A stretch of 64,000 nt of DNA from Rubrivirga litoralis. Its GTDB lineage: Bacteria; Bacteroidota; Rhodothermia; Rhodothermales; Rubricoccaceae. Positions 55,598-64,000 of the stretch are shown in pieces (within the stretch, counting starts at the first letter, position 1; the number at the start of each line of letters is the position of its first letter). The notes beneath the pieces are model-generated. The model did no database searches. It saw nothing but the letters and a program-made list of their open reading frames with translations, and was not told where the DNA came from. The stretch is taken from positions 248,001 through 312,000 of the forward strand of contig NZ_JAVRHT010000001.1 in assembly GCF_031846415.1 (NCBI RefSeq), given 5' to 3'. Position numbers and translations under genes: made by a program.

Positions 55598-56251
55598 ATG
55601 CAGACCGTCCACCTCGCCCCCCAGCCCCGGGACACCGGGAAGGCCGCCACGAAGGCCGTCCGCCGCGCCGGCCTCGTCCCGTGCGTCCTCTACGGCACCC
55701 ACACCGAGCCCGTCCACTTTGCCGTCGAGACGCTCGCGCTGCGGCCGCTCGTGTTCACGACCGAGACGTACCGCGTGGCGCTCCCGTTCGAGGGCGAGGA
55801 GCACGAGGCCATCCTCAAGGACGTCGACTTCCACCCTGTCACCGACGTCCCGCTCCACGCCGACTTCCTGGCGCTGACGGCCGGCGAGTCGCTCACGATG
55901 ACGGTCCCGGTCCGCCTCGAGGGCACGCCGGTCGGCGTGAAGGCCGGCGGCGTCCTGTCGCAGTCGCTGACCGAGCTCGAGGTCCGGGCGCTCCCGAAGG
56001 ACATCCCCGGCCACATCTCGATCGACATCGAGAACCTCCAGGTGGGCGAGTCGATCCACGTCGACGACCTCTCGATCGGCGGCTCGATCGAGGTGCTCAC
56101 CGACTTGGCCCGGACGATCGCCGTCGTGAGCGCGCCGCGCGCGCTCGTCGAGGAGACGGCGGACGACGCCGTCGCCGCGATCCTCGACGCCGACGTCCCT
56201 GTCGTCGGCGAGGAGGTCGAGGGCGAGGACGACGCGGCCGAGGAGGCGTAG
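55598..56251 (+). CDS. rplY: 50S ribosomal protein L25/general stress protein Ctc
   Basis: This 217-residue protein has the L25 domain (GKAATKAVRRAGLVPCVLYG), KDVDFHPVTDVPLHADFLAL near residue 85, and the TL5/CTC C-terminal beta domain (VRALPKDIPGHISIDIENLQ). An acidic tail (GEEVEGEDDAAEEA) ends the chain. It binds 5S rRNA. The ATG immediately follows the right arm of a heptad hairpin. It lies between prs and pth. Confidence 0.96.
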   Translation: MQTVHLAPQPRDTGKAATKAVRRAGLVPCVLYGTHTEPVHFAVETLALRPLVFTTETYRVALPFEGEEHEAILKDVDFHPVTDVPLHADFLALTAGESLTMTVPVRLEGTPVGVKAGGVLSQSLTELEVRALPKDIPGHISIDIENLQVGESIHVDDLSIGGSIEVLTDLARTIAVVSAPRALVEETADDAVAAILDADVPVVGEEVEGEDDAAEEA

Positions 56252-56497
56252 CCCGCCCGTCCCGCCCCGCCCCGCGTGGGCGGGGCGGTCTCCCGATTCT
56301 GCCTGCGACGGGCGCCCCGGTTCGCCGTGGGCGCCCGTCGCGTTTCCGCCCCGCCCGCCGCGGGCTCCCGGGGCGGGGCGGTCGTACGCTGCCACCCCGC
56401 CCGCCTGCGGGCACCACCTGAGGCGTCCTTACGGCCCCGCCGCCGAGGGCGGCGTGGGTCCGCTTGTCTCCGACCGCACACCGTTCCCACCCCGCCC

Positions 56498-57154
56498 ATG
56501 TCCTGGCTCTCGCGTCTCCTCGGTTCCCGCCCCGCCCCGCCCGACGGGGGCGCGCCCGACGCGGGCGGGGTGGACGTGCGCCGCCTCCTCGTCGGCCTGG
56601 GCAACCCGGGGCCGGACTACGTCGGCACGCGGCACAACGCCGGCTTCGAGGCCATCGAGCGCGCGGCGGACGCGGCGGGGATCGCCCTCGACGCTGAGGT
56701 CGGAGGCCGGGCGGGGCGGTCGGTCGTCGGCGAGGGGCTCTACCGCGGGCACGGGCTCGCGCTCGCCAAGCCGCTCACGTTCATGAACCGGAGCGGGGCG
56801 GCTTATGCCGCGCTCCTCGACCGCTACGGGCTCGACGCCGCCGACGTGCTCCTGGTCTACGACGACCTCGCGCTCCCGCTCGGGCAGGTCCGGCTGCGCG
56901 GGAAGGGGTCGGCCGGGGGGCACAACGGTGTGCAGAGCGTGATCGACGCTTTAGGAACTGCGGAATTCCCCCGCCTCCGAATCGGGCTGGGAGATAGTTT
57001 CCCCCCCGGCGGCCAGGTCGACTACGTCCTCGCGCCGTTCGACGACGGCGAGCGCGCGGCGGCCGACGCCGCGCTCGACCTCGCCGCCGAGGCCGCGCTC
57101 GCGTTCGCGCACGACGGCCTCGCGGCGGCCATGAACCAGTTCAACGGCCGCTAG
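56498..57154 (+). CDS. pth: Peptidyl-tRNA hydrolase
   Basis: This 218-residue enzyme recycles peptidyl-tRNA. Catalytic His and substrate residues are in LLVGLGNPGPDYVGTRHNAG near residue 32, PLTFMNRSGAAYAALL, YDDLALPLGQVRLRGKGSAG and GGHNGVQSVID. A 27-residue N-terminal extension (MSWLSRLLGSRPAPPDGGAP at its start) is partly repeat-coded; a start within it cannot be excluded. It lies 246 bp after rplY. Confidence 0.95.
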   Translation: MSWLSRLLGSRPAPPDGGAPDAGGVDVRRLLVGLGNPGPDYVGTRHNAGFEAIERAADAAGIALDAEVGGRAGRSVVGEGLYRGHGLALAKPLTFMNRSGAAYAALLDRYGLDAADVLLVYDDLALPLGQVRLRGKGSAGGHNGVQSVIDALGTAEFPRLRIGLGDSFPPGGQVDYVLAPFDDGERAAADAALDLAAEAALAFAHDGLAAAMNQFNGR

Positions 57155-57213
57155 CCCGCCCCGCTCGCGCCCCGGAGGGCGGGGTGGGTGCCTCCTCACC
57201 CACACCCGCTCCC

Positions 57214-59460
57214 ATGAACGAAGACCTGCTCGCCTGGCTCGTCCCCGTCTCCGGCCTCCTCGCGCTCGGCTACGCCTTTCTCCGCACCCGGTGGGTCACG
57301 GCGCAGCCCGTCGGGACGGAGCGGATGGCCGAGATCGCCCACGACATCCAGGAGGGCGCCGCCGCCTTCCTCCGCCGCGAGTACCGCGTGCTGGCCGTGT
57401 TCGTGGTCGTCGTGGCCGCGCTCCTGCTCCTGGCCAACCTGGGCCGGGCCGACTCCAGCCCGCTCATCGCGCTCTCGTTCGTGGTCGGCGCGCTGTGCTC
57501 GGGGCTCGCGGGCTTTTTCGGGATGCGCGTGGCGACCAAGGCCAACGTCCGCACGACGAACGCGGCGCGGACGTCGCTGGGCGAGGCGCTCAACGTGGCC
57601 TTCTCGGGCGGCTTGGTCATGGGCCTCTCGGTCGTCGGGCTGGGGCTGCTCGGGCTCGGGCTCCTGTTCATCTTCTACACCGGCGCCTTCGACGGGGACG
57701 ACGGCGTGCTCCAGCCGCTCGAGGTTACGCGCGTGCTCAACGTGCTGGCCGGGTTCTCGCTCGGGGCCTCCTCGATCGCGCTCTTCGCGCGCGTCGGCGG
57801 CGGCATCTACACCAAGGCCGCCGACGTCGGCGCCGACCTTGCGGGCAAGGTCTACGAGGGGATCCCGGAGGACGACCCGCGCAACCCGGCCACGATCGCC
57901 GACAACGTGGGCGACAACGTGGGCGACGTGGCCGGCATGGGCGCCGACCTTTTCGAGTCCTACGTGGGTTCCATCGTGGGAGCCATGGTGCTCGGGGCCG
58001 CGTTCGCCGGCGCGCTCGTCGATGCGGGCGGGTTGGAGCTGGGGGCCGTGCTCCTCCCGCTGGTCCTGGCGGCCGTCGGCATCGTCGTCTCGATCCTCGG
58101 GTCCTTTTTCGTCAAGGTGAGGGAGGGGGGCAACCCGCAGCGGGCGCTCAACCTGGGCGAGTTCGGGGCGGCTGCCGTCATGGCCGCGCTCGCCACGCTC
58201 ATCATCCTGTGGATGATCCCGGCCGAGTTCACGGCGTCGACCCCGATCGTGGGGACGTTCGTGTACTCGGCGTGGGGGATCGTCTTTGCCGTCTGGATCG
58301 GGCTCGCGGCCGGCGTCGCGATCGGGCTCGTGACCGAGTTCTACACGGCCACCCACACGTCGCCGGTGACCGGGATCGCGCGGGCGTCGGTAACGGGCGC
58401 GGCCACCAACATCATCGCCGGGCTGGGCGTGGGCATGTACTCGACGGGCATCCCGACGCTCATCCTGGCCCTGGCGATCGTCGGCGCGTTCTCGACGGCC
58501 GGGCTCTACGGGATCGCGATCGCGGCGCTGGGGATGCTGAGCGTGACGGGCATCCAGCTGGCCGTCGACGCCTACGGGCCGATCTCGGACAACGCCGGCG
58601 GCATCGCCGAGATGGCCGAGCTCCCGCCCGAGGTCCGCGAGCGGACCGACCTGCTCGACGCGGTCGGCAACACGACGGCGGCGATCGGGAAGGGGTTCGC
58701 GATCGGGTCGGCGGCGCTCACCGCGCTCGCGCTCTTCGCCGCCTACATGCAGCAGACCGGGCTCGACGCGATCAACGTAGCCGACCCGCGCATCCTGGCC
58801 GGCGTGCTCGTCGGCGGCATGCTCCCGTTCGTGTTCTCGGCGATGGCCATGAACGCCGTGGGGCGCGCGGCCGGCGACATGATCAAGGAGGTCGGCCGGC
58901 AGTTTGCCGAGATCCCCGGGCTCCGCGAGGGGACGGCCAAGGCCGATCACGCCCGGTGCGTCGACATCTCGACGCAGGCGGCGCTCCGCGAGATGATCCT
59001 CCCGGGCGTGCTCGCCGTAGCGGTCCCGGTCGCCGTCGGGTTCTACGACCCGACGGTCTTGGGCGGCCTGCTCGTCGGCGTGACCGTGACCGGCGTGCTC
59101 ATGGCCATCTTCCAGTCGAACGCGGGCGGGGCGTGGGACAACGCCAAAAAGCGGATCGAGGGCGGCGTCACGTTCGACGGCCAGACCTACGGGAAGGGCT
59201 CGGACGTCCACAAGGCGGCCGTCGTGGGCGACACCGTCGGCGACCCGCTCAAGGACACGTCGGGGCCGAGCCTGAACATCCTCGTCAAGCTCATCTCGGT
59301 CGTCGCCCTCGTCATCGCCCCGCTCATCGTCGGCGACGTGGACGTGGTCGACGAGGTCGACGTGCTCGAGATCGAGGAGGTCTCGCTCCCCGCCCCGCCC
59401 GCCGACGTCGACCCGCTCCCGCCGGCCGAGAGCGTGGGGACGGCCGACTCGGACCTGTAA
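57214..59460 (+). CDS. hppA: Membrane-bound proton/sodium-translocating pyrophosphatase (K+-dependent type)
   Basis: This 748-residue protein has about sixteen helices. PPi-binding motifs are present: TKAADVGADLAGKVYEGIPE, DNVGDNVGDVAGMGADLFES near residue 230, and KKRIEGG through KAAVVGDTVGDPLKDTSGPS near the C-terminus. The K+-dependence position reads GNTTAAIGKG (Ala and Gly rather than Lys and Thr), which marks the K+-dependent group. Whether it pumps H+ or Na+ cannot be decided by eye. An acidic Pro-rich tail of about 40 residues follows the last helix. ATG 57214 is chosen over an in-frame start at 57184. Confidence 0.95.
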   Translation: MNEDLLAWLVPVSGLLALGYAFLRTRWVTAQPVGTERMAEIAHDIQEGAAAFLRREYRVLAVFVVVVAALLLLANLGRADSSPLIALSFVVGALCSGLAGFFGMRVATKANVRTTNAARTSLGEALNVAFSGGLVMGLSVVGLGLLGLGLLFIFYTGAFDGDDGVLQPLEVTRVLNVLAGFSLGASSIALFARVGGGIYTKAADVGADLAGKVYEGIPEDDPRNPATIADNVGDNVGDVAGMGADLFESYVGSIVGAMVLGAAFAGALVDAGGLELGAVLLPLVLAAVGIVVSILGSFFVKVREGGNPQRALNLGEFGAAAVMAALATLIILWMIPAEFTASTPIVGTFVYSAWGIVFAVWIGLAAGVAIGLVTEFYTATHTSPVTGIARASVTGAATNIIAGLGVGMYSTGIPTLILALAIVGAFSTAGLYGIAIAALGMLSVTGIQLAVDAYGPISDNAGGIAEMAELPPEVRERTDLLDAVGNTTAAIGKGFAIGSAALTALALFAAYMQQTGLDAINVADPRILAGVLVGGMLPFVFSAMAMNAVGRAAGDMIKEVGRQFAEIPGLREGTAKADHARCVDISTQAALREMILPGVLAVAVPVAVGFYDPTVLGGLLVGVTVTGVLMAIFQSNAGGAWDNAKKRIEGGVTFDGQTYGKGSDVHKAAVVGDTVGDPLKDTSGPSLNILVKLISVVALVIAPLIVGDVDVVDEVDVLEIEEVSLPAPPADVDPLPPAESVGTADSDL

Positions 59461-59468
59461 CCGACGCG

Positions 59469-59560
59469 CCGCCCCGCCCCGCCGAGGGCGGGGCGGTCGC
59501 TGTTTCCGCCCCGCCGAGGGCGGGGTGGCCACCGTTCCCACCCCGCCGCGGGCGGGGCGG
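59469..59560. terminator. Triple GC hairpin between convergent hppA and the M16 protease gene
   Basis: Three successive inverted pairs of the repeat word occur: arms at 59469-59479/59486-59496, 59506-59515/59518-59528 and 59538-59547/59550-59560. Each could fold separately. There are no T-tracts. This is the clearest cluster of such hairpins. Confidence 0.5.
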
Positions 59561-59640
59561 ATCCAGAGCCTTCTCCGAATAGGTCCGGGGCGGGCGTCAT
59601 CGGACCGCCCCGCCCGCGACGTGCGAGCGGGGCGGGGCGG

Positions 59641-62526
59641 TTACTCGGCCGTGGCTCCGCCGTCTCCCAGGATCTCCGGGAGCAGGACGACCTGCACGTA
59701 GCGGTCCGTGTCGAGATAGCGCCGCGTCGCCTCCTGCACCGTCGCCTCGGTCGTCGCCTCCAGGAGGGCGGGGCGGGCCAGGACCTCGTCGACCGGGAGG
59801 CCGTAGCGGGCCACCTGGCCCAGCACCGACAGCCAGTAGCCGTTCTGGCGGAGCGCCGTTTGCTGCTCGCGCCGGGCGCCCTCGCGGACGTTCTGGACGA
59901 GCCGGTCCTCGGGGCCGTCGGCCTTGAGCGCTGCGATGTCGGCGAACACGGCGTCGACCAGCTCGTCGACGCGGGCGGGGTCGGCGCCGAAGCCCAGCGA
60001 GACCGTGTACTCGGGGCGCGGCTCGCGGTCCGCCCCGCCCTGGACGCGGACGCTGTACGTCCCGCCGAGGTCTTCGCGGAGCGTCTCGCGGAGCGTGGTC
60101 TCGAGGATCTGGGCGAGCGCCTCCAACTCGGCCTTGGCCTCGTCCGAGTAGGCGTTGAGCAGGCCGTGGAACACGACCTGGACGCGTGCCTGCGGCTCGA
60201 CGCCCCGGTACACCGTCTTGCGGACGACGCCGTCGGGCCGGTCGACTAGGACGTCCTGCGGGACGTCGGTGCGCGGGAGCGTCGGGAGCCCGCCGAGCCA
60301 GGTCTCGACGAGCGGCTGGACCTCGGAGGGCTCGAAGGCGCCGACGAGCGAGAACGTAAAGTCGTCGGCGTCGGCGAAGCGCTCGCGCACCGCCGCGACC
60401 GACGCGTCGAGGTCGGCGGCGTCGAGGGCCGCCAGCGTGAGCGGCTGGCGGCGCGGGTGGTCGCCGGTGAGCGTGACGTTGAGCGTGTCCGAGAACGCCT
60501 TCTGCGGCGTCGCGGCCGCGTTGTCGAGGAAGGTGCGGATCTGGCCCAGCGTCGAGCCGAAGGCGTCCTCGTCGCGGCGCGGCGCGGTCATGGTGAGGTA
60601 GACGAGCTGGAGCGCGGTTTCGAGGTCGTCCGGCGAGGCCTGCCCGCGGATCCCCTCCTCGCGCTCCGAAAGCGTGGGGAGGACCGATACGGTTTGGCCG
60701 GCCAGCTTTTTCTGCAGCTCCGGCGCCGAGAACGTGCCCGCCCCGCTCGACCCGACGACGGCCGCGGCGAACTGGGTCGCGCGGTACGTGTCGAGACTGA
60801 ACAGCGACGTGCCGCCCGGGCTGGTCGCCGAGATCAGGACCTCGTCGTTCTGGAAGTCGGTCGGCTTGAGGAGCACGCGGACGCCGTTCGAGAGCGTCCA
60901 CCGCGTGACGCCGTTGCCCAGGTCGTCGGCCTCGACCACGCGCCCCGGCGAGGGCGGGGTGGGCACGAGCGGGCCGGCGGCGACGGCGTCGTCGTAGGGC
61001 GCGAGGTCAGCGGCCTCGACGGCGGCGAGCGTCGCGCGGACCTCGGCCTCGGTCGGCGCCGCCCCGCCCTCGGTCTCGGGCAGGGCGAGCGCGACGACGC
61101 GGTTCTCCTCTTCCAGGAGCTCGCTGGCGAGGGCCGTCACCTCGTCGAGCGTGACGCCGGGGAGGACCCTGCGCGTGAGCCGGTTGCGGTCGTCGACGCC
61201 CAGCGCCGGGGCGCCTTCGAGGTCGTAGTCCACGAGGGCGCTGGCGTAGGCGCGGCTCGGCGTCTGGTCGCGCTCGGCGAGCGCCCGGTCGAGCCCGTTG
61301 AGGACCTCGGCCTTGGCCCGTTCGAGCTCGCCCTCGGTAAACCCGAACCGGCGGACCCGCTCGGCTTCGGTGAGGAGCGCTTCGAGGGCACGGAGGGCGC
61401 CCGCGCCGGGCGCGACCGCGAAGAACGAGGCGAAGTCGACCGTGCGGAGGCCGCCGCCCAGGCTGGCCCCGGCGAACGCGAACGGCGGGTCGGCGCTCTG
61501 GCGGAGCTCGCCCAGGCGCGCGTTGAGCATGGCGTTGAACAGGCTCACGACGACCGACCGCCGGTAGTCGGCCTCGGTCCGCGTCGTCTCGGGCTCGCGC
61601 TTGAGGAGGACCTGGACCTGCCCCTGCGGGAGCTCGGGGTCGGTGGCGATCACGACGAGCGTCTCGTCGTGGCCGGGCACGCTGAAGCTCGGGCGGGGCG
61701 GGGCGTCGGCGGGGGTGTCGAGGTCGCCGAACTGGTCCTCAATCATCCCGGCTACGCGGTCGGCGTCGACGTCGCCCACGACGACGACGGCCATGAGGTC
61801 CGGCCGGTAGTAGTCGTCGTAGAAGTCGCGGAGGCGCTCGGCCGTGGCCGCCTGCAGCGTCTCCTCGTCCCCGATCGGGAGCCGCTCGGCGTAGCGCGAG
61901 CCCTGGAAGATGACCGGGAACTGGACGTCGCGGACGCGCCCGCCGGCGCCCCGCCCGAGCCGGAGCTCTTCGAGCACGACGCCTTTCTCCTTGGCCACCT
62001 CCTCGGGCGTGATCGTCACGCTGCCGGCCCACTCGCGGAGCACCTCGAGGCCGGTCTCGAACGTGTCCGCCGAGTCGGTCGGGACCTGGAGCATATAGAC
62101 CGTCTCGTCGAACGACGTGTAGGCGTTGACGTCCGGCCCGAACTGCATACCCGTCGACTCGAGGTAGCGGACGAGCTCCTGCTCGGGGAACGCCTCGGTC
62201 CCGTTGAACGCCATGTGCTCCAGCAGGTGGGCCAGCCCGCGCTGGTCCTCGTCTTCGAGCACGCTCCCGGCGTCGACGACGAGCCGGAGCTCGGCGCGGT
62301 CGCGGGGCTCGCGGTTTTCGCGGACGTAGTACGTCAGCCCGTTCGCGAGCCGGCCCGTGCGGACGGCCGGGTCGAGCGGGAGCGGCGTGGCGGCCGCGCC
62401 GCCGGTCGTCTCGGGCACGTCGGCCGCGGGCGGGCGCTCAGGCCGCGTCGCCTCGGGCGGGGCGGTCTGCGTGGTGGCGCAGCCGGCGCCGACGAAGACG
62501 AGGGCGGCGAGGAGCGGGCGGATCAT
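59641..62526 (-). CDS. M16 family metallopeptidase lipoprotein
   Basis: This 961-residue protein has a lipoprotein signal (MIRPLLAALVFVGAGC). Two M16 halves follow; the first carries the inverted zinc motif RGLAHLLEHMAFNGT (HxxEH) near residue 90 and a downstream Glu in KEKGVVLEELRLG. The second half (from about residue 510, LSNGVRVLLKPTDFQNDEV) lacks HxxEH, as in pitrilysin-like single-chain enzymes. Length fits the Bacteroidota periplasmic M16 proteins. It probably degrades peptides in the periplasm. It is divergent from the E2 gene. Confidence 0.95.
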   Translation of the reverse strand: MIRPLLAALVFVGAGCATTQTAPPEATRPERPPAADVPETTGGAAATPLPLDPAVRTGRLANGLTYYVRENREPRDRAELRLVVDAGSVLEDEDQRGLAHLLEHMAFNGTEAFPEQELVRYLESTGMQFGPDVNAYTSFDETVYMLQVPTDSADTFETGLEVLREWAGSVTITPEEVAKEKGVVLEELRLGRGAGGRVRDVQFPVIFQGSRYAERLPIGDEETLQAATAERLRDFYDDYYRPDLMAVVVVGDVDADRVAGMIEDQFGDLDTPADAPPRPSFSVPGHDETLVVIATDPELPQGQVQVLLKREPETTRTEADYRRSVVVSLFNAMLNARLGELRQSADPPFAFAGASLGGGLRTVDFASFFAVAPGAGALRALEALLTEAERVRRFGFTEGELERAKAEVLNGLDRALAERDQTPSRAYASALVDYDLEGAPALGVDDRNRLTRRVLPGVTLDEVTALASELLEEENRVVALALPETEGGAAPTEAEVRATLAAVEAADLAPYDDAVAAGPLVPTPPSPGRVVEADDLGNGVTRWTLSNGVRVLLKPTDFQNDEVLISATSPGGTSLFSLDTYRATQFAAAVVGSSGAGTFSAPELQKKLAGQTVSVLPTLSEREEGIRGQASPDDLETALQLVYLTMTAPRRDEDAFGSTLGQIRTFLDNAAATPQKAFSDTLNVTLTGDHPRRQPLTLAALDAADLDASVAAVRERFADADDFTFSLVGAFEPSEVQPLVETWLGGLPTLPRTDVPQDVLVDRPDGVVRKTVYRGVEPQARVQVVFHGLLNAYSDEAKAELEALAQILETTLRETLREDLGGTYSVRVQGGADREPRPEYTVSLGFGADPARVDELVDAVFADIAALKADGPEDRLVQNVREGARREQQTALRQNGYWLSVLGQVARYGLPVDEVLARPALLEATTEATVQEATRRYLDTDRYVQVVLLPEILGDGGATAE

Positions 62527-62700
62527 GGGCGGCGGGGCGGGGCGGCGGCAATCTATCGCGGCCGCCCCGCCCTGCTCGGGACTCGCCCCGTCCCGCCCCG
62601 CCCGAGCCTTTCCGCGCGCCCGGAGCCGGCGCGGGCGGGGCGGTGGCTTTTTCGTGCGGGCTCCGGGAGCGCTACCGGGCGGGGCCGCGTATGGCTCCCG

Positions 62701-62708
62701 TACCTTCC
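62701..62708 (+). promoter_or_regulatory. Candidate -7 element upstream of the E2 gene
   Basis: TACCTTCC lies 43 nt before ATG 62752; the match is good, the spacing slightly longer than at other genes. Confidence 0.45.
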
Positions 62709-62751
62709 CGCCCCGCCCCCTCTTTAAGCCGCGCGCCTGCGCCCCCCTTCC

Positions 62752-64000
62752 ATGGCCCGAGTCGATGTTGTGATGCCCAAGATGGGCGAGAGCGTAATGG
62801 AAGGGACGGTGCTGGAGTGGAAGAAGGCGGTCGGCGACACGGTCGAGCAGGACGAGACGCTCCTCGAGATCTCGACCGACAAGGTCGACTCCGAGGTGCC
62901 CAGCCCCGAGGCCGGGCGCATCGCCGAGATCCTCGTTCAGGAGAACGACACGGTCGAGGTGGGCACGCCCATCGCCGTGATCGAGACGGACGTGAACGCC
63001 GACCTCGGCGGCGGCTCCGACGCCGTCCCGCCCGCCGAGGACTCGGCGGTCGAGGAGGCCGCCGAGCCGTACGACGAGACGCACCCGGTCGGCGAAGACC
63101 CGGCCGTGGAGCCCGAGGCCAAGCCCGCCGCCCCCATCGTGCGGCCCGTCGACGGTGGCGGCGGCGACGCCACCCCGCCCGCACCGGGCGGCTCGGGCGG
63201 GGCGGCCTCGGGCGGTGCAGCCGGCGGCGGCGCGCGGACCGAGGTGGTCATGCCCAAGATGGGCGAGAGCGTAATGGAAGGGACGGTGCTGGAGTGGAAG
63301 AAGGCGGTCGGCGACACGGTCGAGCAGGACGAGACGCTCCTCGAGATCTCGACCGACAAGGTCGACTCCGAGGTGCCCAGCCCCGAGGCCGGGACGCTCC
63401 TCGAGATCCTCGTCCAGGAGGGAGACACGGTCGACGTGGGCACGCCCATCGCCGTGATCGGCTCGGGCGCCGCGGCGTCGGGCGGCGGGGGCGGGGCGGG
63501 CGCCTCGGGCGACGGCGCCTCGGACGTGCCGGAGCCGTACGAGAAGAGCTACAGCAGCGCCCCCAACGAGGCCACGGCCGCCGCCGCCCCGGCCGTCCGC
63601 GAGGAGCGTGGCGCCGAGGCCGCCGCCCGCGCCACGGCCGGCGACGGCGGCCCGATCCCCCGCCGCGACGACGCGGGCAACTTTTACTCCCCGCTCGTCC
63701 GCTCGATCGCCGAGACCGAGGGGCTCTCGCTCTCCGAGCTCCAGTCGATCACGGGCTCCGGCCAGGAGGGCCGCGTGACCAAGGCCGACGTCATGGGCTT
63801 TCTCGAGTCGCGGGGCGGGGCGGGCCAGCCCGCCGAGACGCCGCAGCCCAAGAGCTACAACGCCGAGGGGTCGGGACCCGAGACCTCCGCGGCCCAGGCC
63901 GCCCCGCCCCGCCCGGCCGCGCGCCAGGCGCCGGCCGCGCCGCGCACGCGCGCCCAGGCGGCCGAGGCCTCGGCCGAGACGGGCGACCGCGTCGAGGTGA
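62752..64000 (+). CDS. 2-oxoacid dehydrogenase E2 component, two lipoyl domains (partial, C-terminus off the window)
   Basis: The frame opens at ATG 62752 and runs off the right edge after 416 codons. Two lipoyl domains, around residues 3-80 and 165-240, each carry LEISTDKVDSEVPSPEAG with the lipoylated Lys. An Ala/Gly/Pro linker follows each. A peripheral-subunit-binding domain is at about residues 305-350 (FYSPLVRSIAETEGLSLSEL, GSGQEGRVTKADVMGFLE). The chain ends at DRVEV, where the acyltransferase core should begin. Whether it serves pyruvate, 2-oxoglutarate or branched-chain dehydrogenase is not clear. The two lipoyl domains share a 144-bp perfect repeat. Confidence 0.93.
   Translation, partial: MARVDVVMPKMGESVMEGTVLEWKKAVGDTVEQDETLLEISTDKVDSEVPSPEAGRIAEILVQENDTVEVGTPIAVIETDVNADLGGGSDAVPPAEDSAVEEAAEPYDETHPVGEDPAVEPEAKPAAPIVRPVDGGGGDATPPAPGGSGGAASGGAAGGGARTEVVMPKMGESVMEGTVLEWKKAVGDTVEQDETLLEISTDKVDSEVPSPEAGTLLEILVQEGDTVDVGTPIAVIGSGAAASGGGGGAGASGDGASDVPEPYEKSYSSAPNEATAAAAPAVREERGAEAAARATAGDGGPIPRRDDAGNFYSPLVRSIAETEGLSLSELQSITGSGQEGRVTKADVMGFLESRGGAGQPAETPQPKSYNAEGSGPETSAAQAAPPRPAARQAPAAPRTRAQAAEASAETGDRVEV
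62773..62916 (+). repeat. 144-bp perfect direct repeat, copy 1 (first lipoyl domain)
   Basis: By visual comparison this stretch is identical base for base to 63250-63393, including synonymous positions, and codes the lipoyl-lysine region. Similarity continues beyond the repeat with scattered changes. Confidence 0.85.
63250..63393 (+). repeat. 144-bp perfect direct repeat, copy 2 (second lipoyl domain)
   Basis: This is the identical partner of 62773-62916, offset by 477 bp (159 codons). The linkers between and after the copies differ. Confidence 0.85.

Noticed and set aside
62590..62660. GC hairpin followed by a short T-run before the E2 gene, resembling a terminator
   Set aside because: It lies between divergent genes, so no transcript would need to end there; the T-run is probably chance.

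Overview
The window is a very GC-rich bacterial chromosome segment. Gene content, short leaders preceded by a Bacteroidota-like -7 element (TAnnTTCG and variants) and near-absence of Shine-Dalgarno sequences suggest a member of the Rhodothermota, probably Rubricoccaceae (Rubricoccus/Rubrivirga type). This placement is inferred from family content; no 16S gene is present. Starts are often GTG or TTG. No phage, IS transposase, CRISPR array or rRNA operon was seen.

Layout. 1-4.8 kb: a partial MgtC/SapB membrane protein, a CrtZ-like carotenoid hydroxylase, an ECF sigma factor, a DUF305 metal-type protein and a secreted LVIVD-repeat protein. 4.9-9.4 kb: tRNA-Ala, aconitase and an AI-2E/PerM-family transporter. 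9.6-15.6 kb: a two-gene DNA-repair-type module (DUF4130 protein plus radical SAM enzyme with a clamp-binding-like tail), a flavin disulfide oxidoreductase, a Nudix hydrolase, an FKBP lipoprotein and a small unknown gene. 15.8-19.7 kb: a metzincin-like membrane protein lacking the catalytic Glu, a WYL regulator and two tandem outer-membrane beta-barrels. 19.8-27.5 kb: the classical origin-proximal cluster rpmH-rnpA-yidC-mnmE and mnmG-rsmG on the minus strand (yidD absent; dnaA and oriC not in the window). 27.7-30.7 kb: two tRNAs, a lower-GC higBA toxin-antitoxin pair, purB and a lipoprotein. 30.8-41.2 kb: the first part of the complex I operon, nuoABCDE-(Uma2 endonuclease, small ORF)-nuoF-(DUF4920 lipoprotein)-nuoG-nuoH; nuoI-N do not follow. 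41.3-48.9 kb: penicillin-binding protein 1A, transketolase, a small membrane protein, ribulose-phosphate epimerase and a lipoprotein. 49.1-54.1 kb: an ABC-F ATPase, a four-helix-bundle (23S IVS-type) protein, an exopolysaccharide sugar-phosphate transferase and an Asp/Glu racemase. 54.3-64 kb: tRNA-Gln, prs-rplY-pth, a K+-dependent type membrane pyrophosphatase, an M16 protease lipoprotein and the start of a 2-oxoacid dehydrogenase E2 with two lipoyl domains.

Two kinds of repetitive DNA overlay the genes. (1) An 11-bp word, GGGCGGGGYGG, occurs in both orientations very many times (not counted exactly), inside genes and, often as inverted pairs forming hairpins, after stop codons; it behaves like an uptake-sequence or HIP1-type element. 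(2) A family of 7-nt-periodic arrays, with words such as GAACGCT, GNGTACG, GAGCGAT and GAATGCG, sits in intergenic spaces. The left arm begins at or near a stop codon and the complementary right arm ends just before the next start codon. In one copy the four-helix-bundle gene lies between the two arms, which resembles an rRNA-type intervening sequence and is the best candidate here for an undescribed system.
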